The notes under the pieces are model-generated. The model searched no databases. It was not told where the DNA came from and was given only the letters and a program-made list of their open reading frames with translations. From Sphingomonas koreensis (GTDB lineage Bacteria; Pseudomonadota; Alphaproteobacteria; Sphingomonadales; Sphingomonadaceae), in NCBI RefSeq assembly GCF_002797435.1, contig NZ_PGEN01000001.1, positions 3,284,501 through 3,348,500 of the forward strand: a stretch of 64,000 nucleotides of DNA. Reading direction: 5' to 3'. The position numbers and the translations under genes were made by a program. Shown in pieces: positions 17,003-26,420 of the stretch. The first letter of the stretch is position 1. Every line of letters starts with the position of its first letter.

Positions 17003-17755
17003 CTACGGGTTGAACGCCGCTCGGGCTGCGTCCTCCAGCCCTGTCATTGCCGCGCGCCAGGGGAAGGGGCCGTGGCTGATTCTGGCCACGCCGGCATCGG
17101 CCACCGCCTTCGCGTCGGGTGCGCCGGGGAAGGCCATGAAGTTCACCGGTAGCGGCGATTCCCAGCACACCCGCGCCAGCAGCTCCAGATTGGCGAGGCC
17201 GGGGACGAAGAAGCCGCTGGCGCCCGCTTTGGCATAGGCGTGCGCGCGGGCGATGGCGGCATCGACCTTCGCCTCGTCATGCGTGTCCGCCTTGGCCTGA
17301 AGGAAGATGTCGGTGCGCGCGTTGATGAAGAAGGCGGCGCCGGTCGCGGCCCGAATCGCGGCGATGCGCGCGGACTGGAAGGCGCAATCGTGCAGGCCTT
17401 CGCCGCCAACCACCTGATCCTCGAAATTGCAGCCTACCGCGCCGGTCGCGGCTAGGCGGGCGACATTCGTCGCCACTTCGTCCGGGGCGAGCGCATAGCC
17501 GCCCTCGAAGTCGATCGTCACCGGCACGTCGACCGACGCGACGATCCGCGCAGCGTTGTCGATCACCAGATCGAGCGGCGCCGCCTCTCCATCGCCGAAG
17601 CCGTTGGCTCCGGCGACCGACGCGCTGCCGGTGGCGAGCGCCTGCGCGCCCGCCGCGACGACGGCCTTCGCAGATCCGGCGTCCCAGATGTTGAACAGTA
17701 TCAGCGGCGCGCGCGGTTCATGGAGCGCGGCGAAACGATCGAATTTCGCAGTCAT
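17003..17755 (-). CDS. Isocitrate lyase/PEP mutase superfamily protein
   Basis: 250 residues, TIM-barrel enzyme. FNIWDAGSAKAVVAAGAQAL, ATGSASVAGANGFGDGE, VDVPVTIDFEGGYA (metal-binding acidic residues), GCNFEDQV and FINARTDIFL match the PEP mutase-like subfamily that cleaves or forms C-C or C-P bonds in 2-methylisocitrate, oxaloacetate or phosphonopyruvate. The true substrate is unclear. Start 17755 has an AGGAGG site. A separate transcript from the LytTR gene behind it. Confidence 0.9.
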   Translation of the reverse strand: MTAKFDRFAALHEPRAPLILFNIWDAGSAKAVVAAGAQALATGSASVAGANGFGDGEAAPLDLVIDNAARIVASVDVPVTIDFEGGYALAPDEVATNVARLAATGAVGCNFEDQVVGGEGLHDCAFQSARIAAIRAATGAAFFINARTDIFLQAKADTHDEAKVDAAIARAHAYAKAGASGFFVPGLANLELLARVCWESPLPVNFMAFPGAPDAKAVADAGVARISHGPFPWRAAMTGLEDAARAAFNP

Positions 17756-17847
17756 CGATTCCTCCTAATTTCCGGCAGTTCTACTGTCGGAACGAAGGGG
17801 GAACAATCCTGTTTCTTGCCGACAAACGACCGTTCGGCGAAGCTTCG

Positions 17848-18651
17848 TCAGTGGACGAAGCGCGCCACCACGTCGCGATAGGAGCGGCTGACCTTAACCT
17901 GCGATCCCGAATCGAGGACCAGGAAACACTCGCCATTGGTGTGCGGCTTGACCTGTTTGACCTGATCGAGATTGACGATGGTCGAGCGGTGGACGCGCTG
18001 GAAGCGGCGCGGATCAAGGCGCTTTTCCAGATCCTTCATCGTCTCGCGCAGCACCAGCGTGTTGTCCGCTGTCTTGATGCACATATAGTCACCGGCGGCC
18101 TCGACCACTTCGATCGTATCGACATCGACGCGGAAGATCTGGCCGCGATCCTTGATGTTGATCAGCTTCTCGTAGCGGTTCGACGCCACCTCGGCGGTGT
18201 CGCCGGATGCGAGTTCCTCGGCGGCGTCGGGCGCGACTTCCGCGAGCACTTCCTTGAGCTTCTCGACCTCTTCGACACCGCGCTTCTCGGTCAGGCGCTG
18301 GCGCACTCGTTCGAGCGTGTCGGCGAGGCGTGCCTCGTCGACCGGCTTCATGAGGTAATCCATCGCATTCGCCTCGAACGCACGGATCGCGTGATCCGAA
18401 TATGCGGTGACGAACACGAACAGCGGCGGTTCGACCTCCATCAGGCCTTGGACGACCGAGAAGCCGTCGAAGCCGGGCATCTGGATATCAAGGAAGACCA
18501 GATCGGGCTTGTGGGTCTTGATCGCGCGAATCGCCTCGCGGCCGTTCTGGCATTTGTCGATGATCTCGACATCTTCATGCGCCTGGAGCCGCAGCTCGAG
18601 GCCTTGGATCGCCAGGGGTTCGTCATCGACCAGGATGGTGCGGATCGTCAT
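17848..18651 (-). CDS. LytTR-family response regulator
   Basis: 267 residues: receiver domain 1-120 with acidic D9-D10, phosphoacceptor D55 (LVFLDIQMPG) and K in DYLMKPVDE; a 45-residue acidic linker (EEVEKLKEVLAEVAPDAAEE); then a LytTR DNA-binding domain (about 165-267: INIKDRGQIFRVDVDTIEVV, RFQRVHRSTIVNLDQV). It is transcribed 105 bases behind the LytS-type kinase, its probable partner. Targets unknown. Confidence 0.95.
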   Translation of the reverse strand: MTIRTILVDDEPLAIQGLELRLQAHEDVEIIDKCQNGREAIRAIKTHKPDLVFLDIQMPGFDGFSVVQGLMEVEPPLFVFVTAYSDHAIRAFEANAMDYLMKPVDEARLADTLERVRQRLTEKRGVEEVEKLKEVLAEVAPDAAEELASGDTAEVASNRYEKLINIKDRGQIFRVDVDTIEVVEAAGDYMCIKTADNTLVLRETMKDLEKRLDPRRFQRVHRSTIVNLDQVKQVKPHTNGECFLVLDSGSQVKVSRSYRDVVARFVH

Positions 18652-18756
18652 GATTCCTCATACTCTCAACCAGCGCAGCGCCGATGCCCCCGGCGCATTG
18701 CTATACTATCCCCTGCCTTTTGTCGTTCAAACGAGCTCGTTACGGCACGGTTCCGG

Positions 18757-19854
18757 TCAGGCTGCCTCTCTGGCTTGCTCCTCGACCTGGAACGGAATCT
18801 CGATATCGACGCGGAACCCCGTGCCGGGGACCGACCGCGCGTCAAACCGGTGATCCGGCCCGAAGGCCTGTGCCAGACGTTCCCTTATATTGGTAAGCCC
18901 GACCCCGGTTGAAAGGCTTGGCCGGTTCTTGCCCTCGATCAATCCCGGCCCGGTGTCCGACACGGTGATCTGCACCCGTTCGCCGATGAGCCGAGCGGCG
19001 ACGGCGATTTCGGCTCCCTCTTCCTGCGGAGTCACGGCATATTTGATCGCATTCTCGACCAGCGGCTGGAGCAGCAGCGAGGGCAAGCGCGCCTTCACCG
19101 CACGCGGATCGATGTCGAACGTCGGCTTCAAGCGTTCGTCGAAGCGCATCTTCTCGATCTCGAGATAGAGTTTGAGCGTCTCCACCTCCTGCGCCAGCGT
19201 GACGTGCGCAGTCGGTTCGTTGGCGAGCGTGTAGCGCAGGAAGTTGGACAGGCGTGCCAGCATCGCATTGGCCCGATCCGTCTGCTTGAGCAGCACCAAG
19301 GTCGAGATCGAGTTCAGCGTGTTGAACAGGAAATGCGGATTGAGCTGGTAGCGCAGCATCGCGAGTTGTGCCGAGCTCGCCTGATTCTCCAACACCACCA
19401 TCCGGTCGATCTGGTCCTCGACGATCAGATAGAAGTTGATCCCGAAATAGAGTGCCGACCAGCCGGCCAGTACGGTGAAGTTCAAGAACAGGCTGCCCAG
19501 CACCAGCGGGATCTCGATCCCCGGATCGCCGCGCATCACCGACACGGTGAAGGCGGTGAGAACTGCATAGACCAACGTTGCGCCGGCGAGCGTGGCGACC
19601 GTGGCAAGGATGCCGGTGATGCGGGGCAGGCGGCGAAAATAGCCGTAGAGCGCAGAAAGCAGCAGCGTCAGGCAATAGCCGACGATCGCTTCGATCGTGA
19701 CGCGAATCAGATCCTCGAAGCTGAAGGTGCGGTTCGAGAAGTTCGAGACCGCGCGGAGCATCAGATAGCCGCCCCAGCCTGCCCCCTGCAGCATCCAGAA
19801 GGCACGGCTCTTCTGTTCGAAGAAGGGACGGGAGAGGACGTCGGGATTCTGCAT
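18757..19854 (-). CDS. LytS/YehU-type sensor histidine kinase
   Basis: 365 residues. Four hydrophobic segments (about 50-72, 80-105, 113-135, 135-147) precede a His_kinase domain with phosphoacceptor H174 in LRYQLNPHFLFNTLNSIS and an ATPase domain with PLVENAIKYAV, VSDTGPGL and STGVGLTNIRERL. Cognate of the downstream LytTR regulator. The membrane part has no recognised ligand-binding domain, so the signal is unknown. Confidence 0.95.
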   Translation of the reverse strand: MQNPDVLSRPFFEQKSRAFWMLQGAGWGGYLMLRAVSNFSNRTFSFEDLIRVTIEAIVGYCLTLLLSALYGYFRRLPRITGILATVATLAGATLVYAVLTAFTVSVMRGDPGIEIPLVLGSLFLNFTVLAGWSALYFGINFYLIVEDQIDRMVVLENQASSAQLAMLRYQLNPHFLFNTLNSISTLVLLKQTDRANAMLARLSNFLRYTLANEPTAHVTLAQEVETLKLYLEIEKMRFDERLKPTFDIDPRAVKARLPSLLLQPLVENAIKYAVTPQEEGAEIAVAARLIGERVQITVSDTGPGLIEGKNRPSLSTGVGLTNIRERLAQAFGPDHRFDARSVPGTGFRVDIEIPFQVEEQAREAA

Positions 19855-19964
19855 GCGTTGTCGATTTCTCTAATCGGTAATCCGCGCCGCGCAAAGCGGG
19901 ACACCTTAGGCTATCCCGGCGTTACGCAATCGAATCGAACGTGCTGCAACGAGGAGATGTTCCC

Positions 19965-20390
19965 ATGACCACCCGTACCGCCACCGCCCGCTATTCCGGC
20001 TTCGGCAAGGATGGGAAGGGTGCGATCACCACCCAGTCGGGTGTGCTGACCGACCAATTCTATGGCTTCAACACGCGATTCGAGGACGAACCCGGCACCA
20101 ATCCCGAGGAACTGATCGCCGCGGCTCACGCCGGCTGCTTCACCATGGCGCTGAGCTTCGGGCTCGCCCGTGCTGGTTATTCGGAAGGTACGCTGGAGAC
20201 CAAGGCGGCGATCAAGCTGGAGCAGAAGGACGGCGGTTTCGCGATCACCCGTTCGGACCTGACCCTCACCGCGTCGATCCCCGGCATCGACCCCGCCGAG
20301 TTCGAGAAGCTGGCCAAGGACGCAGAGGCCAATTGCCCGGTGTCGAAAGTGCTCAACGCCGAGATCACGCTGACTCACACGCTGGTGTGA
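19965..20390 (+). CDS. osmC: OsmC-type peroxiredoxin
   Basis: 141 residues from the ATG at 19965 behind GAGGAG. The two redox cysteines are visible in AAHAGCFTMAL and EANCPVSKVL, with the family Glu in GTNPEELIAA. OsmC reduces organic hydroperoxides and is stress-induced. Divergent from the LytS kinase (110 bases between starts), convergent with gpmA across a palindromic repeat. Confidence 0.95.
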   Translation: MTTRTATARYSGFGKDGKGAITTQSGVLTDQFYGFNTRFEDEPGTNPEELIAAAHAGCFTMALSFGLARAGYSEGTLETKAAIKLEQKDGGFAITRSDLTLTASIPGIDPAEFEKLAKDAEANCPVSKVLNAEITLTHTLV

Positions 20391-20414
20391 GGAGGCGCCC
20401 TCAAACCTAACCCA

Positions 20415-20517
20415 TCATCCCGGCCTTGTGCGGGGTCCATCGGGGAGACAGGCGCGGTACTCGAGCCTCTTGCTCAGTCTTTGCCGCACCGCGGATCCCG
20501 GCGCCAGGCCGGGATGA
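20415..20517. repeat. Long palindromic REP-like element between convergent genes
   Basis: The ends form a perfect 12-bp inverted repeat (TCATCCCGGCCT at 20415-20426, AGGCCGGGATGA at 20506-20517) around an 80-base loop. Shares the TCATCCCGGC core with 16883-16912. Lies between osmC and gpmA stops and probably ends both transcripts. Confidence 0.6.
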
Positions 20518-20553
20518 CGGAACAGGACGGAGGGGGAAGGGGCTGGAGCCGCC

Positions 20554-21240
20554 TCAGCGCTCGTTGAGATAGTAGCGGTCGGTCGCGGTCAGATCGTCGG
20601 CGAGTTCATAGACGATCGGCTGGCCGGTCGGGATTTCGAGGCCGGCGATCTCCGCGTCCGAAATGCCCGACAGATGCTTGACCAGCGCGCGCAGCGAATT
20701 GCCATGCGCGGCGATCAGCACGCGCTTGCCTGCCTTCAGCTCGGGGGCGATCCGTTCCTCCCAATAGGGCAGGACGCGCTCGATCGTGTCCTTGAGGCTT
20801 TCGGTCTGCGGGATCGGGATGCCCTTGTAGCGCAGGTCCTTGGCGAGATCCCAAGGCGATCCCTCATCGGGCAGGGGCGGCGGGATGTCGAAGCTACGGC
20901 GCCAGATCTTGACCTGATCGTCGCCGTGCAGCGCCGCGGTCTCCGCCTTGTCGAGCCCGGTGAGGCCGCCATAATGGCGCTCGTTCAATTTCCAGCTCTT
21001 CTCGGTCGGCAGCCACAGCCGGCCCATCGCCTCGAGCGCCAGATTCAGCGTCTTGATCGCGCGGCTCTGGAAGCTGGTGAAGGTCAGGTCGAAGTCGAGA
21101 CCCTTGTCCTTCATCAGTTCGCCCGCCGCCCAGGCTTCCTTGACTCCCTGCTCGGTCAGATCGACGTCCCACCAGCCGGTGAAGCGGTTTTCCAGGTTCC
21201 AGGCGGACTGGCCGTGGCGGATCAGGACGAGCGTGGGCAT
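20554..21240 (-). CDS. gpmA: 2,3-bisphosphoglycerate-dependent phosphoglycerate mutase
   Basis: 228 residues, start 21240 behind AAGGAGTCGCCC. The histidine-phosphatase motif [12 protein letters not shown] carries the phospho-His; [13 protein letters not shown] and the second His in [12 protein letters not shown] are intact. It interconverts 3- and 2-phosphoglycerate in glycolysis. Length and motifs match dPGM exactly. Longer in-frame starts run into divergent DNA and lack a ribosome site. Confidence 0.97.
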   Translation of the reverse strand: MPTLVLIRHGQSAWNLENRFTGWWDVDLTEQGVKEAWAAGELMKDKGLDFDLTFTSFQSRAIKTLNLALEAMGRLWLPTEKSWKLNERHYGGLTGLDKAETAALHGDDQVKIWRRSFDIPPPLPDEGSPWDLAKDLRYKGIPIPQTESLKDTIERVLPYWEERIAPELKAGKRVLIAAHGNSLRALVKHLSGISDAEIAGLEIPTGQPIVYELADDLTATDRYYLNER

Positions 21241-21310
21241 GGGCGACTCCTTGCGGGAATTTGCCCGCGTCCTTAGCGGATGACGCGCAGAGGGCAACGG
21301 AAGGATGGCC

Positions 21311-22036
21311 ATGGCGATCGAAAGGCAAAGCATCGTGTATGACGGGCCGGGGGGGCCGTTCGAGGGCGTGACGGCGTTCGATACCGATTGGGATGCGCCG
21401 CGGCCCGGCGTGATGATCGTCCCCAATGTGCTGGGCGAGAAGGAGCAGGATCGGGTGGTCGCGGAGCGGCTGGCGGCGCTCGGCTATGCCGGGTTCGTTG
21501 CCGACACCTATGGCCAAGGCCAGCGAACGACGCGCGAATCGCCCGATCCGGCGGTCTATATGAACCAGCTCAACGCCGACCGCAGGCTGCTGCGCGACCG
21601 GCTGCATGCCAGCGTTGCGGCGATGAAGGCGCTGCCGCTGGTGGATGCCGCGAAGACCGCAGCGATTGGATATTGTTTCGGGGGCAAGTCGGTGATCGAC
21701 CTAGCGCGTTCGGGCGGGGGCGTGCTGGGCGTGGTGGCGTTTCACGGCATCTTCGATCCGCCGGACTATGATTACCCGAAGCCGATCGCCGCGAAGCTTT
21801 TGATCTGCCACGGCTGGGACGACCCCCTCGCGCCGCCCGCGGCAGTGAGCGCGCTGGCCGCCGAACTGACCGAGGCGGGCGCTGACTGGCAGCTGCACGG
21901 CTATGGCAATGCGGGGCATGCCTTCAGCGATGCGAGCGTGAGGCCGGGCGGCCGGCCGGGATTCGGCTATGATATGAACGCCGACCGGCGTAGCTGGCTG
22001 GCGATGCGGAATTTTCTGGGCGAGCTGTTCGGCTAG
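21311..22036 (+). CDS. Dienelactone hydrolase family protein
   Basis: 241 residues. Alpha/beta hydrolase with nucleophile C122 in [11 protein letters not shown], Asp in [10 protein letters not shown] and His in [10 protein letters not shown], the DLH triad. The family opens dienelactones or related lactones and esters; no catabolic genes are nearby, so the role is open. ATG 21311 has better spacing from GGAAGG than ATG 21305. The stop shares a CTAG with the convergent DUF4126 stop. Confidence 0.92.
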   Translation: MAIERQSIVYDGPGGPFEGVTAFDTDWDAPRPGVMIVPNVLGEKEQDRVVAERLAALGYAGFVADTYGQGQRTTRESPDPAVYMNQLNADRRLLRDRLHASVAAMKALPLVDAAKTAAIGYCFGGKSVIDLARSGGGVLGVVAFHGIFDPPDYDYPKPIAAKLLICHGWDDPLAPPAAVSALAAELTEAGADWQLHGYGNAGHAFSDASVRPGGRPGFGYDMNADRRSWLAMRNFLGELFG

Positions 22037-22623
22037 GCGGGCTTGGCCGGCAATATCCTGCGTAGCCACCGCCGCAGCAGGATCAGCGCGACGATCGTGG
22101 CGGCGAGGATCACCACCGCGATCACCACAGCTGCAACCGGGTTGGCGAGCGCCAGCACCAGCAGCCCGCCGGTGAGGACGTCCTCGCCGGTCGAGACCAC
22201 CGCATTGCTCACCGGTTCGGGGCTGGTATTCACGACCGCCCGCGCGCTCGCCTTGGTGCCGTGAGTCAGCAGCGACGCGCTGCCGCCCAGCAACAGCGCC
22301 ATCACTTGCCAGGCGGGGTCGGAGGGATCGACGATCGCGAGCGCTAGCAGCGCGCCGCCGACCGGGCGGACCAGAGTATGGACGGCATCCCACGCCGAAT
22401 CGAGCCACATCACCTTGTCGGCGAAGAACTCGGCGACCGCGCCGACCCCGGCGATACCGATGATCCAGGGGTTGGCGAGGACGTCGAGCGCCTTCAATTG
22501 CTGGGGCAGCTCGACCCAGCCGGTATGCATCGCGAGACCGACGGCGAAGACGCAGAGGTAAAGCCGCCAGCCTGCGAGCAGGCTGATGCTGGCGGCCAGC
22601 CCGATGATCTCGACCGCGCCCAT
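22033..22623 (-). CDS. DUF4126 family membrane protein
   Basis: 196 residues with about five hydrophobic segments. EIIGLAASISLLAGWRLYLC, NPWIIGIAGVGAVAEFFADK, LDSAWDAVHTLVRPVGGALL and STGEDVLTGGLLVLALANPV match DUF4126 proteins. The C-terminus ends in a long helix and basic LLRRWLRRIL. Inner-membrane, function unknown. Starts 13 bases after the stop of the H1-like gene, so probably co-transcribed with it. Confidence 0.88.
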   Translation of the reverse strand: MGAVEIIGLAASISLLAGWRLYLCVFAVGLAMHTGWVELPQQLKALDVLANPWIIGIAGVGAVAEFFADKVMWLDSAWDAVHTLVRPVGGALLALAIVDPSDPAWQVMALLLGGSASLLTHGTKASARAVVNTSPEPVSNAVVSTGEDVLTGGLLVLALANPVAAVVIAVVILAATIVALILLRRWLRRILPAKPA

Positions 22624-22636
22624 CGCGCGCCGGATC

Positions 22637-23269
22637 TCAGCTTGCGGGCTTGGGCGCGGGTTTCCGCGCAGCGGGCTTCCGGGTCGGGGCCTTCCGCGTC
22701 GCGCCAGCCTTCAACGGAGCAGCGGGTTTGGGTGCCGCTTTCGCGGAAGTCTTTGCTGCGGGTTTGGCGGCGGCAGTCTTCGGCTCGGCAGCGGTCTTTG
22801 CAGGCGCCTTGACCGGAGCGCTGCGAGTCGGCCCAGCCTTGAGCGGCGCGGCCGGCTTGGCGCGGGTCGAAGCACGGGGTTTCGCAGGCGCTCGAGCCGG
22901 GGCGGCGGCCGGAGCCGCGGGGGCTGGGGCGGGGCGTTCGGCGAGCTTGCTGGTGATCTTTTCCGCGGCGCGCGCGGCGACCACGGTGGCGAGCGTCGCG
23001 GCTGTCTTGCCCAGAGCCTCGGCGGTGGTGGTCTTGTCCTTTGCCTTGCCCCCGTCGCCGACCGCATCGTCGGCAGGCTTGCCCTGGTTGCGGACATTGG
23101 CGGCAAGCGCGACGAGGCCAGCCGCGACCAGATCGCCGACCATCGGGTTTTTGATCAGGTCGAGCAGCTTTGCGCCCTGCTTGCGCAGTTCCTTGGGCAG
23201 CTCGATCCCCGCGACGGACTTGGGCAGCTTGCCTGCCTTTGCCGACTTGCTCTTCTTTGCCTTGGCCAT
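22637..23269 (-). CDS. Basic Ala/Lys/Pro-rich protein with histone H1-like tail
   Basis: 210 residues. An N-terminal half (about 20-105) looks folded, with IELPKELRKQGAKLLDLIKN, VGDLVAAGLVALAANVRN and LGKTAATLATVVAARAAEKI. The C-terminal half is a low-complexity Lys/Ala/Pro tail with two near-copies of KPAAPLKAG-x-TR about 50 residues apart, like histone H1 or AlgP/Hc1-type proteins. DNA binding is plausible for the tail but not shown. Upstream of the DUF4126 gene on the same strand. Confidence 0.75.
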   Translation of the reverse strand: MAKAKKSKSAKAGKLPKSVAGIELPKELRKQGAKLLDLIKNPMVGDLVAAGLVALAANVRNQGKPADDAVGDGGKAKDKTTTAEALGKTAATLATVVAARAAEKITSKLAERPAPAPAAPAAAPARAPAKPRASTRAKPAAPLKAGPTRSAPVKAPAKTAAEPKTAAAKPAAKTSAKAAPKPAAPLKAGATRKAPTRKPAARKPAPKPAS

Positions 23270-23333
23270 CCGCGGGTCTCCTGTCGTGTTACAGGAGCGT
23301 CACACTAACCGGCGGCGGCGTCAATCTTTCGCG

Positions 23334-24647
23334 TCAATCGTTGAAAACGCGCGCGAAAATCGTGTCGACCTGGCGGAAGTGGTAATCGAGGTCGAATTTC
23401 TCCTCGATCTCCTGCGCCGAAAGCGCCGCGGTGACTTCAGGATCGGCCTTGAGCAGTTCGAGCAGCGACAGCTCGCCGTCGCTTTCCCACACCTTCATCG
23501 CGTTGCGCTGGACCAGGCGATAGCTGTCCTCGCGCGACACGCCGGCCTGGGTCAGCGCGAGCAGCACGCGCTGCGAATGGACGAGGCCGCCCATCCGGTC
23601 GAGATTCTTCTGCATCCGCGCAGGATAGACCAGCAGCTTGTCGATCACTCCGGTGAGTCGCGCGAGCGCGAAGTCGAGCGTGATCGTCGCGTCCGGGCCG
23701 ATGTAACGCTCGACCGAGGAGTGGCTGATATCGCGCTCGTGCCACAGCGCCACATTCTCCATCGCGGGAATGGTCGCACTGCGCACCATGCGGGCGAGGC
23801 CGGTGAGGTTTTCGGTCAGCACCGGGTTGCGCTTGTGCGGCATTGCCGACGAACCCTTCTGGCCCGGCGAGAAATATTCCTCGGCCTCCAGAACTTCGGT
23901 GCGCTGAAGGTGGCGGACCTCGACCGCGAGGCGCTCGATCGAGCTTGCGATCACGCCGAGCGTGGCGAAGAACATCGCATGTCGATCGCGCGGGATGACC
24001 TGAGTCGAGACCGGCTCGACCGCGAGGCCCAGCTTCTCCGCGACATGCGCTTCGACGCGCGGGTCGATATTGGCGAAGGTGCCGACCGCGCCGGAGATGG
24101 CACAGGTCGCGATGTCGGCGCGCGCGGCCTGCAGGCGCGCCTTGTTGCGCGCGAACTCGGCATAGGCTTCGGCCATCTTGAGGCCGAAGGTCACCGGCTC
24201 GGCATGGATGCCGTGGCTGCGGCCGATGGTCGGGGTCAGCTTGTGCTCATAGGCGCGGCGCTTGAGCACCTCGAGCAGCTGGTCGAGATCGTCGAGCAGG
24301 ATGTCGGACGCGCGGACGAGCTGCACCGACAGGCAGGTGTCGAGCACGTCGGAGCTGGTCATGCCCTGATGCATGAAGCGCGCCTCGTCGCCGACATTCT
24401 CCGCCACCCAGGTCAGGAAGGCGATGACGTCATGCTTGGTGACGGCCTCGATCGCGTCGATCGCGGCGACGTCGATCTGCGGCTTGGTCGCCCACCAGTC
24501 CCACAGCGCCTTGGCTGCGCTCTTGGGCACCACGCCAAGGTCGGCCAGCGCCTCGGTCGCATGCGCCTCGATCTCGAACCAGATGCCGAAGCGGGTTTCG
24601 GGCGACCAGATCGCGGTCATAGCGGGGCGGGAATAGCGGGGGACCAT
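23334..24647 (-). CDS. purB: Adenylosuccinate lyase
   Basis: 437 residues, fumarase/aspartase superfamily. Start 24647 gives the typical [20 protein letters not shown]. Conserved regions: [32 protein letters not shown] (catalytic His) and the signature [13 protein letters not shown]. It acts twice in purine synthesis, splitting SAICAR and adenylosuccinate. Appears monocistronic. Confidence 0.97.
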   Translation of the reverse strand: MVPRYSRPAMTAIWSPETRFGIWFEIEAHATEALADLGVVPKSAAKALWDWWATKPQIDVAAIDAIEAVTKHDVIAFLTWVAENVGDEARFMHQGMTSSDVLDTCLSVQLVRASDILLDDLDQLLEVLKRRAYEHKLTPTIGRSHGIHAEPVTFGLKMAEAYAEFARNKARLQAARADIATCAISGAVGTFANIDPRVEAHVAEKLGLAVEPVSTQVIPRDRHAMFFATLGVIASSIERLAVEVRHLQRTEVLEAEEYFSPGQKGSSAMPHKRNPVLTENLTGLARMVRSATIPAMENVALWHERDISHSSVERYIGPDATITLDFALARLTGVIDKLLVYPARMQKNLDRMGGLVHSQRVLLALTQAGVSREDSYRLVQRNAMKVWESDGELSLLELLKADPEVTAALSAQEIEEKFDLDYHFRQVDTIFARVFND

Positions 24648-24811
24648 GGTATGCCTTTCGTGCTGCGCGGGCGCCACTAGCAAAGCAGCCGCGCCGCGGC
24701 AAACCGGCCCGCTCTGCAAATAACCCCAACCATTTCATCCCGAATTCACCACGGGTGTGCGGTGAGTTGAGGCTATTCGTCGTCAAATCGATCTCGGAGA
24801 AAATAAACTAT

Positions 24812-24837
24812 GGAACGTGACAAATATACAACGGGTT
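24812..24837 (+). promoter_or_regulatory. Candidate EcfG (general stress sigma) promoter
   Basis: GGAAC at 24812-24816, 17 bases, then GGTT at 24834-24837. The alphaproteobacterial EcfG consensus is GGAAC-N16/17-CGTT, so this has one mismatch. It is 75 bases upstream of the EF-hand gene, in an AT-rich part of a 264-base gap. No other gene lies in this gap. Confidence 0.35.
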
Positions 24838-24911
24838 AAGTGCTCGCAGATCAACGACTCGATCCAGGCTTCTCAAGTGAGTAGTCGATGGAGTGAATTA
24901 GGAGATAATCC

Positions 24912-25427
24912 ATGATTAAATCCATTCTTCTTGCAAGCGCGGTGATGATTTCGGTTCCGGCAATTGCGCAGGAGGTTCCTGCGCAGGAAGCGCCGCCGGC
25001 GCCGGCTGAACAGCCGGCTAAGCCCGCCGAGGCTCCGGTCGCGACCGAACAGCCCGCCGAGACCGCTCAGCAGCCGCAGGAGGCGACTCCCGCTGAACCA
25101 ACGGCCCCCGCCGAACAGTCCGCGCGGACAGCCGAGCAGCAGCCTGCGCCCCAGGGCCAGCAGCCGGCGAACGCGACCCAGATTGCGGCAGTCGTTGATC
25201 AGGGTTTCCCAACCTATGACAAGGATGCTGACGGCAATTTGAAGGCGGAGGAATTCAACAGCTGGATGGTCGCGCTGCGATCGGCGAGCGAGCCTGCCTT
25301 CAAGGGCGAATCCGCGGCCGACAAACAGTGGCTGAGCGCTGCGCTCACCCAGGCCGACGCCGACAAGTCGGGTGCTGTGAACAAGGATGAGCTCAAGACC
25401 TTTCTGACGCCCGCCTCGGCTTCGTAA
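24912..25427 (+). CDS. Secreted EF-hand domain protein
   Basis: 171 residues; ATG 24912 behind TAGGAGATAATCC. Signal peptide 1-19 (PAIAQ), a Pro/Ala/Glu/Gln-rich low-complexity region (about 20-95), then two EF-hand calcium loops: DKDADGNLKAEEF and DADKSGAVNKDEL. Probably periplasmic, calcium-responsive or structural; such proteins are frequent in sphingomonads. Possible EcfG control from the upstream element. Confidence 0.88.
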   Translation: MIKSILLASAVMISVPAIAQEVPAQEAPPAPAEQPAKPAEAPVATEQPAETAQQPQEATPAEPTAPAEQSARTAEQQPAPQGQQPANATQIAAVVDQGFPTYDKDADGNLKAEEFNSWMVALRSASEPAFKGESAADKQWLSAALTQADADKSGAVNKDELKTFLTPASAS

Positions 25428-25441
25428 GCGCTAGCGCGTCA

Positions 25442-25496
25442 GGGCGGGAACCTCGCATCTCCCGCCCCGCGGCCGCCGGACTCGGGTCCGGCGGCC
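25442..25496 (+). terminator. Two tandem G/C hairpins after the EF-hand gene
   Basis: First, GGGCGGGA / TCCCGCCC (about 25442-25468). Second, a perfect 11-bp stem GGCCGCCGGAC / GTCCGGCGGCC with a TCGG loop (25471-25496). No strong T-tract follows; it also separates the EF-hand gene from the convergent radC. Confidence 0.55.
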
Positions 25497-25543
25497 GTCT
25501 CGCTGTGCGTATGAATCGTGCCGTCACCCGGCCTTGTCGCCGG

Positions 25544-26236
25544 CTACATCAATCCCATCGACCTCAGGCTCGAATGCCCTTCGGTGCCGATGATGATGTG
25601 GTCATGGACGGCGATGCCGAGCCGCTTGCCGGCCTCGACCACGTTGCGCGTCAGCTCGATATCGGCGCGGCTGGGGGCTGGGTCGCCGCTCGGATGGTTG
25701 TGGACCAGGATAATCGCTGCCGATCCCAGGTCGATCGCTCGCCGGATCACTTCACGAACATAAACCGGTGCCTCGTCCACCGACCCTTCCTGCATCAGCT
25801 CGTCGCGGATCAGAATGTTACGACTGTTCATATGCAGCACGCGTACCCGCTCGATCGCGTGATGCGCCATGTCGGCGCGGAGGTAGTCGAGTAAAGCCTG
25901 CCAGTTGGCGAGCACCGGCCGCGCCGCGACCTCGCCGCGCAAGAGGCGCAACGCGGCCGTATGTGCGATCTTGAGCGCGGCGATGGAGGTTTCGCCCATG
26001 CCCGGCACCCGCGCAATCGCCTTGGCATCGGCGGTGAGCAGTCCGGCGATTCCGCCGAATTCGTGAATCAGCGTCTTGGCCAGCGGCTTGGTATCGCGAC
26101 GGGGAATCGCCAGGGCGAGCAGATACTCGATCAGCTCGTGATCGAGCAGCCCGTCACCATCTGTCAGCAAGCGCTGGCGCAGGCGCGCGCGATGCCCGGT
26201 CCCGTCGGTGATTCCCTCGCTATCGGATGCGCCCAT
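25544..26236 (-). CDS. radC: RadC-family JAB/MPN protein
   Basis: 230 residues. N-terminal UPF0758 helix-hairpin-helix-like part (HELIEYLLALAIPRRDTKPL, ARVPGMGETSIAALK) and a C-terminal JAB1/MPN metal-binding domain with VLHMNSRN and the HNHPSGDPAPS motif. Long called a DNA-repair protein, but its biochemical role is unsettled. Start 26236 is divergent from the atp operon, leaving a 184-base control region. Confidence 0.95.
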   Translation of the reverse strand: MGASDSEGITDGTGHRARLRQRLLTDGDGLLDHELIEYLLALAIPRRDTKPLAKTLIHEFGGIAGLLTADAKAIARVPGMGETSIAALKIAHTAALRLLRGEVAARPVLANWQALLDYLRADMAHHAIERVRVLHMNSRNILIRDELMQEGSVDEAPVYVREVIRRAIDLGSAAIILVHNHPSGDPAPSRADIELTRNVVEAGKRLGIAVHDHIIIGTEGHSSLRSMGLM

Positions 26237-26318
26237 ATAGAGAGCCTATCCGGCACGCGACCGGCAGGGAAGGGGCGGCTTCGGCCCGGCTTCATGTGAC
26301 CGCGATATTGCACTGCGG

Positions 26319-26347
26319 TTGACTCGGGGCACCCCCCTTTCTAAAGC
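26319..26347 (+). promoter_or_regulatory. Candidate housekeeping promoter of the atp operon
   Basis: TTGACT at 26319-26324, a 17-base spacer and TAAAGC at 26342-26347; atpI starts at 26421. The -35 is near consensus, the -10 only partial. Confidence 0.45.
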
Positions 26348-26420
26348 GCGCGTGCCTTGGCGGGCTCGCCGCTCGGTACATGCGTTAAGCCTAGTGTCAC
26401 AGGCACTCAGGAGAGACGAT

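Noticed and set aside
22650..24680. A 676-codon plus-strand frame
   Set aside because: Antisense to purB and the H1-like gene, no recognisable motif.
24648..24911. AT-rich gap considered as a replication origin
   Set aside because: No DnaA boxes or repeats; the AT content fits a promoter region.
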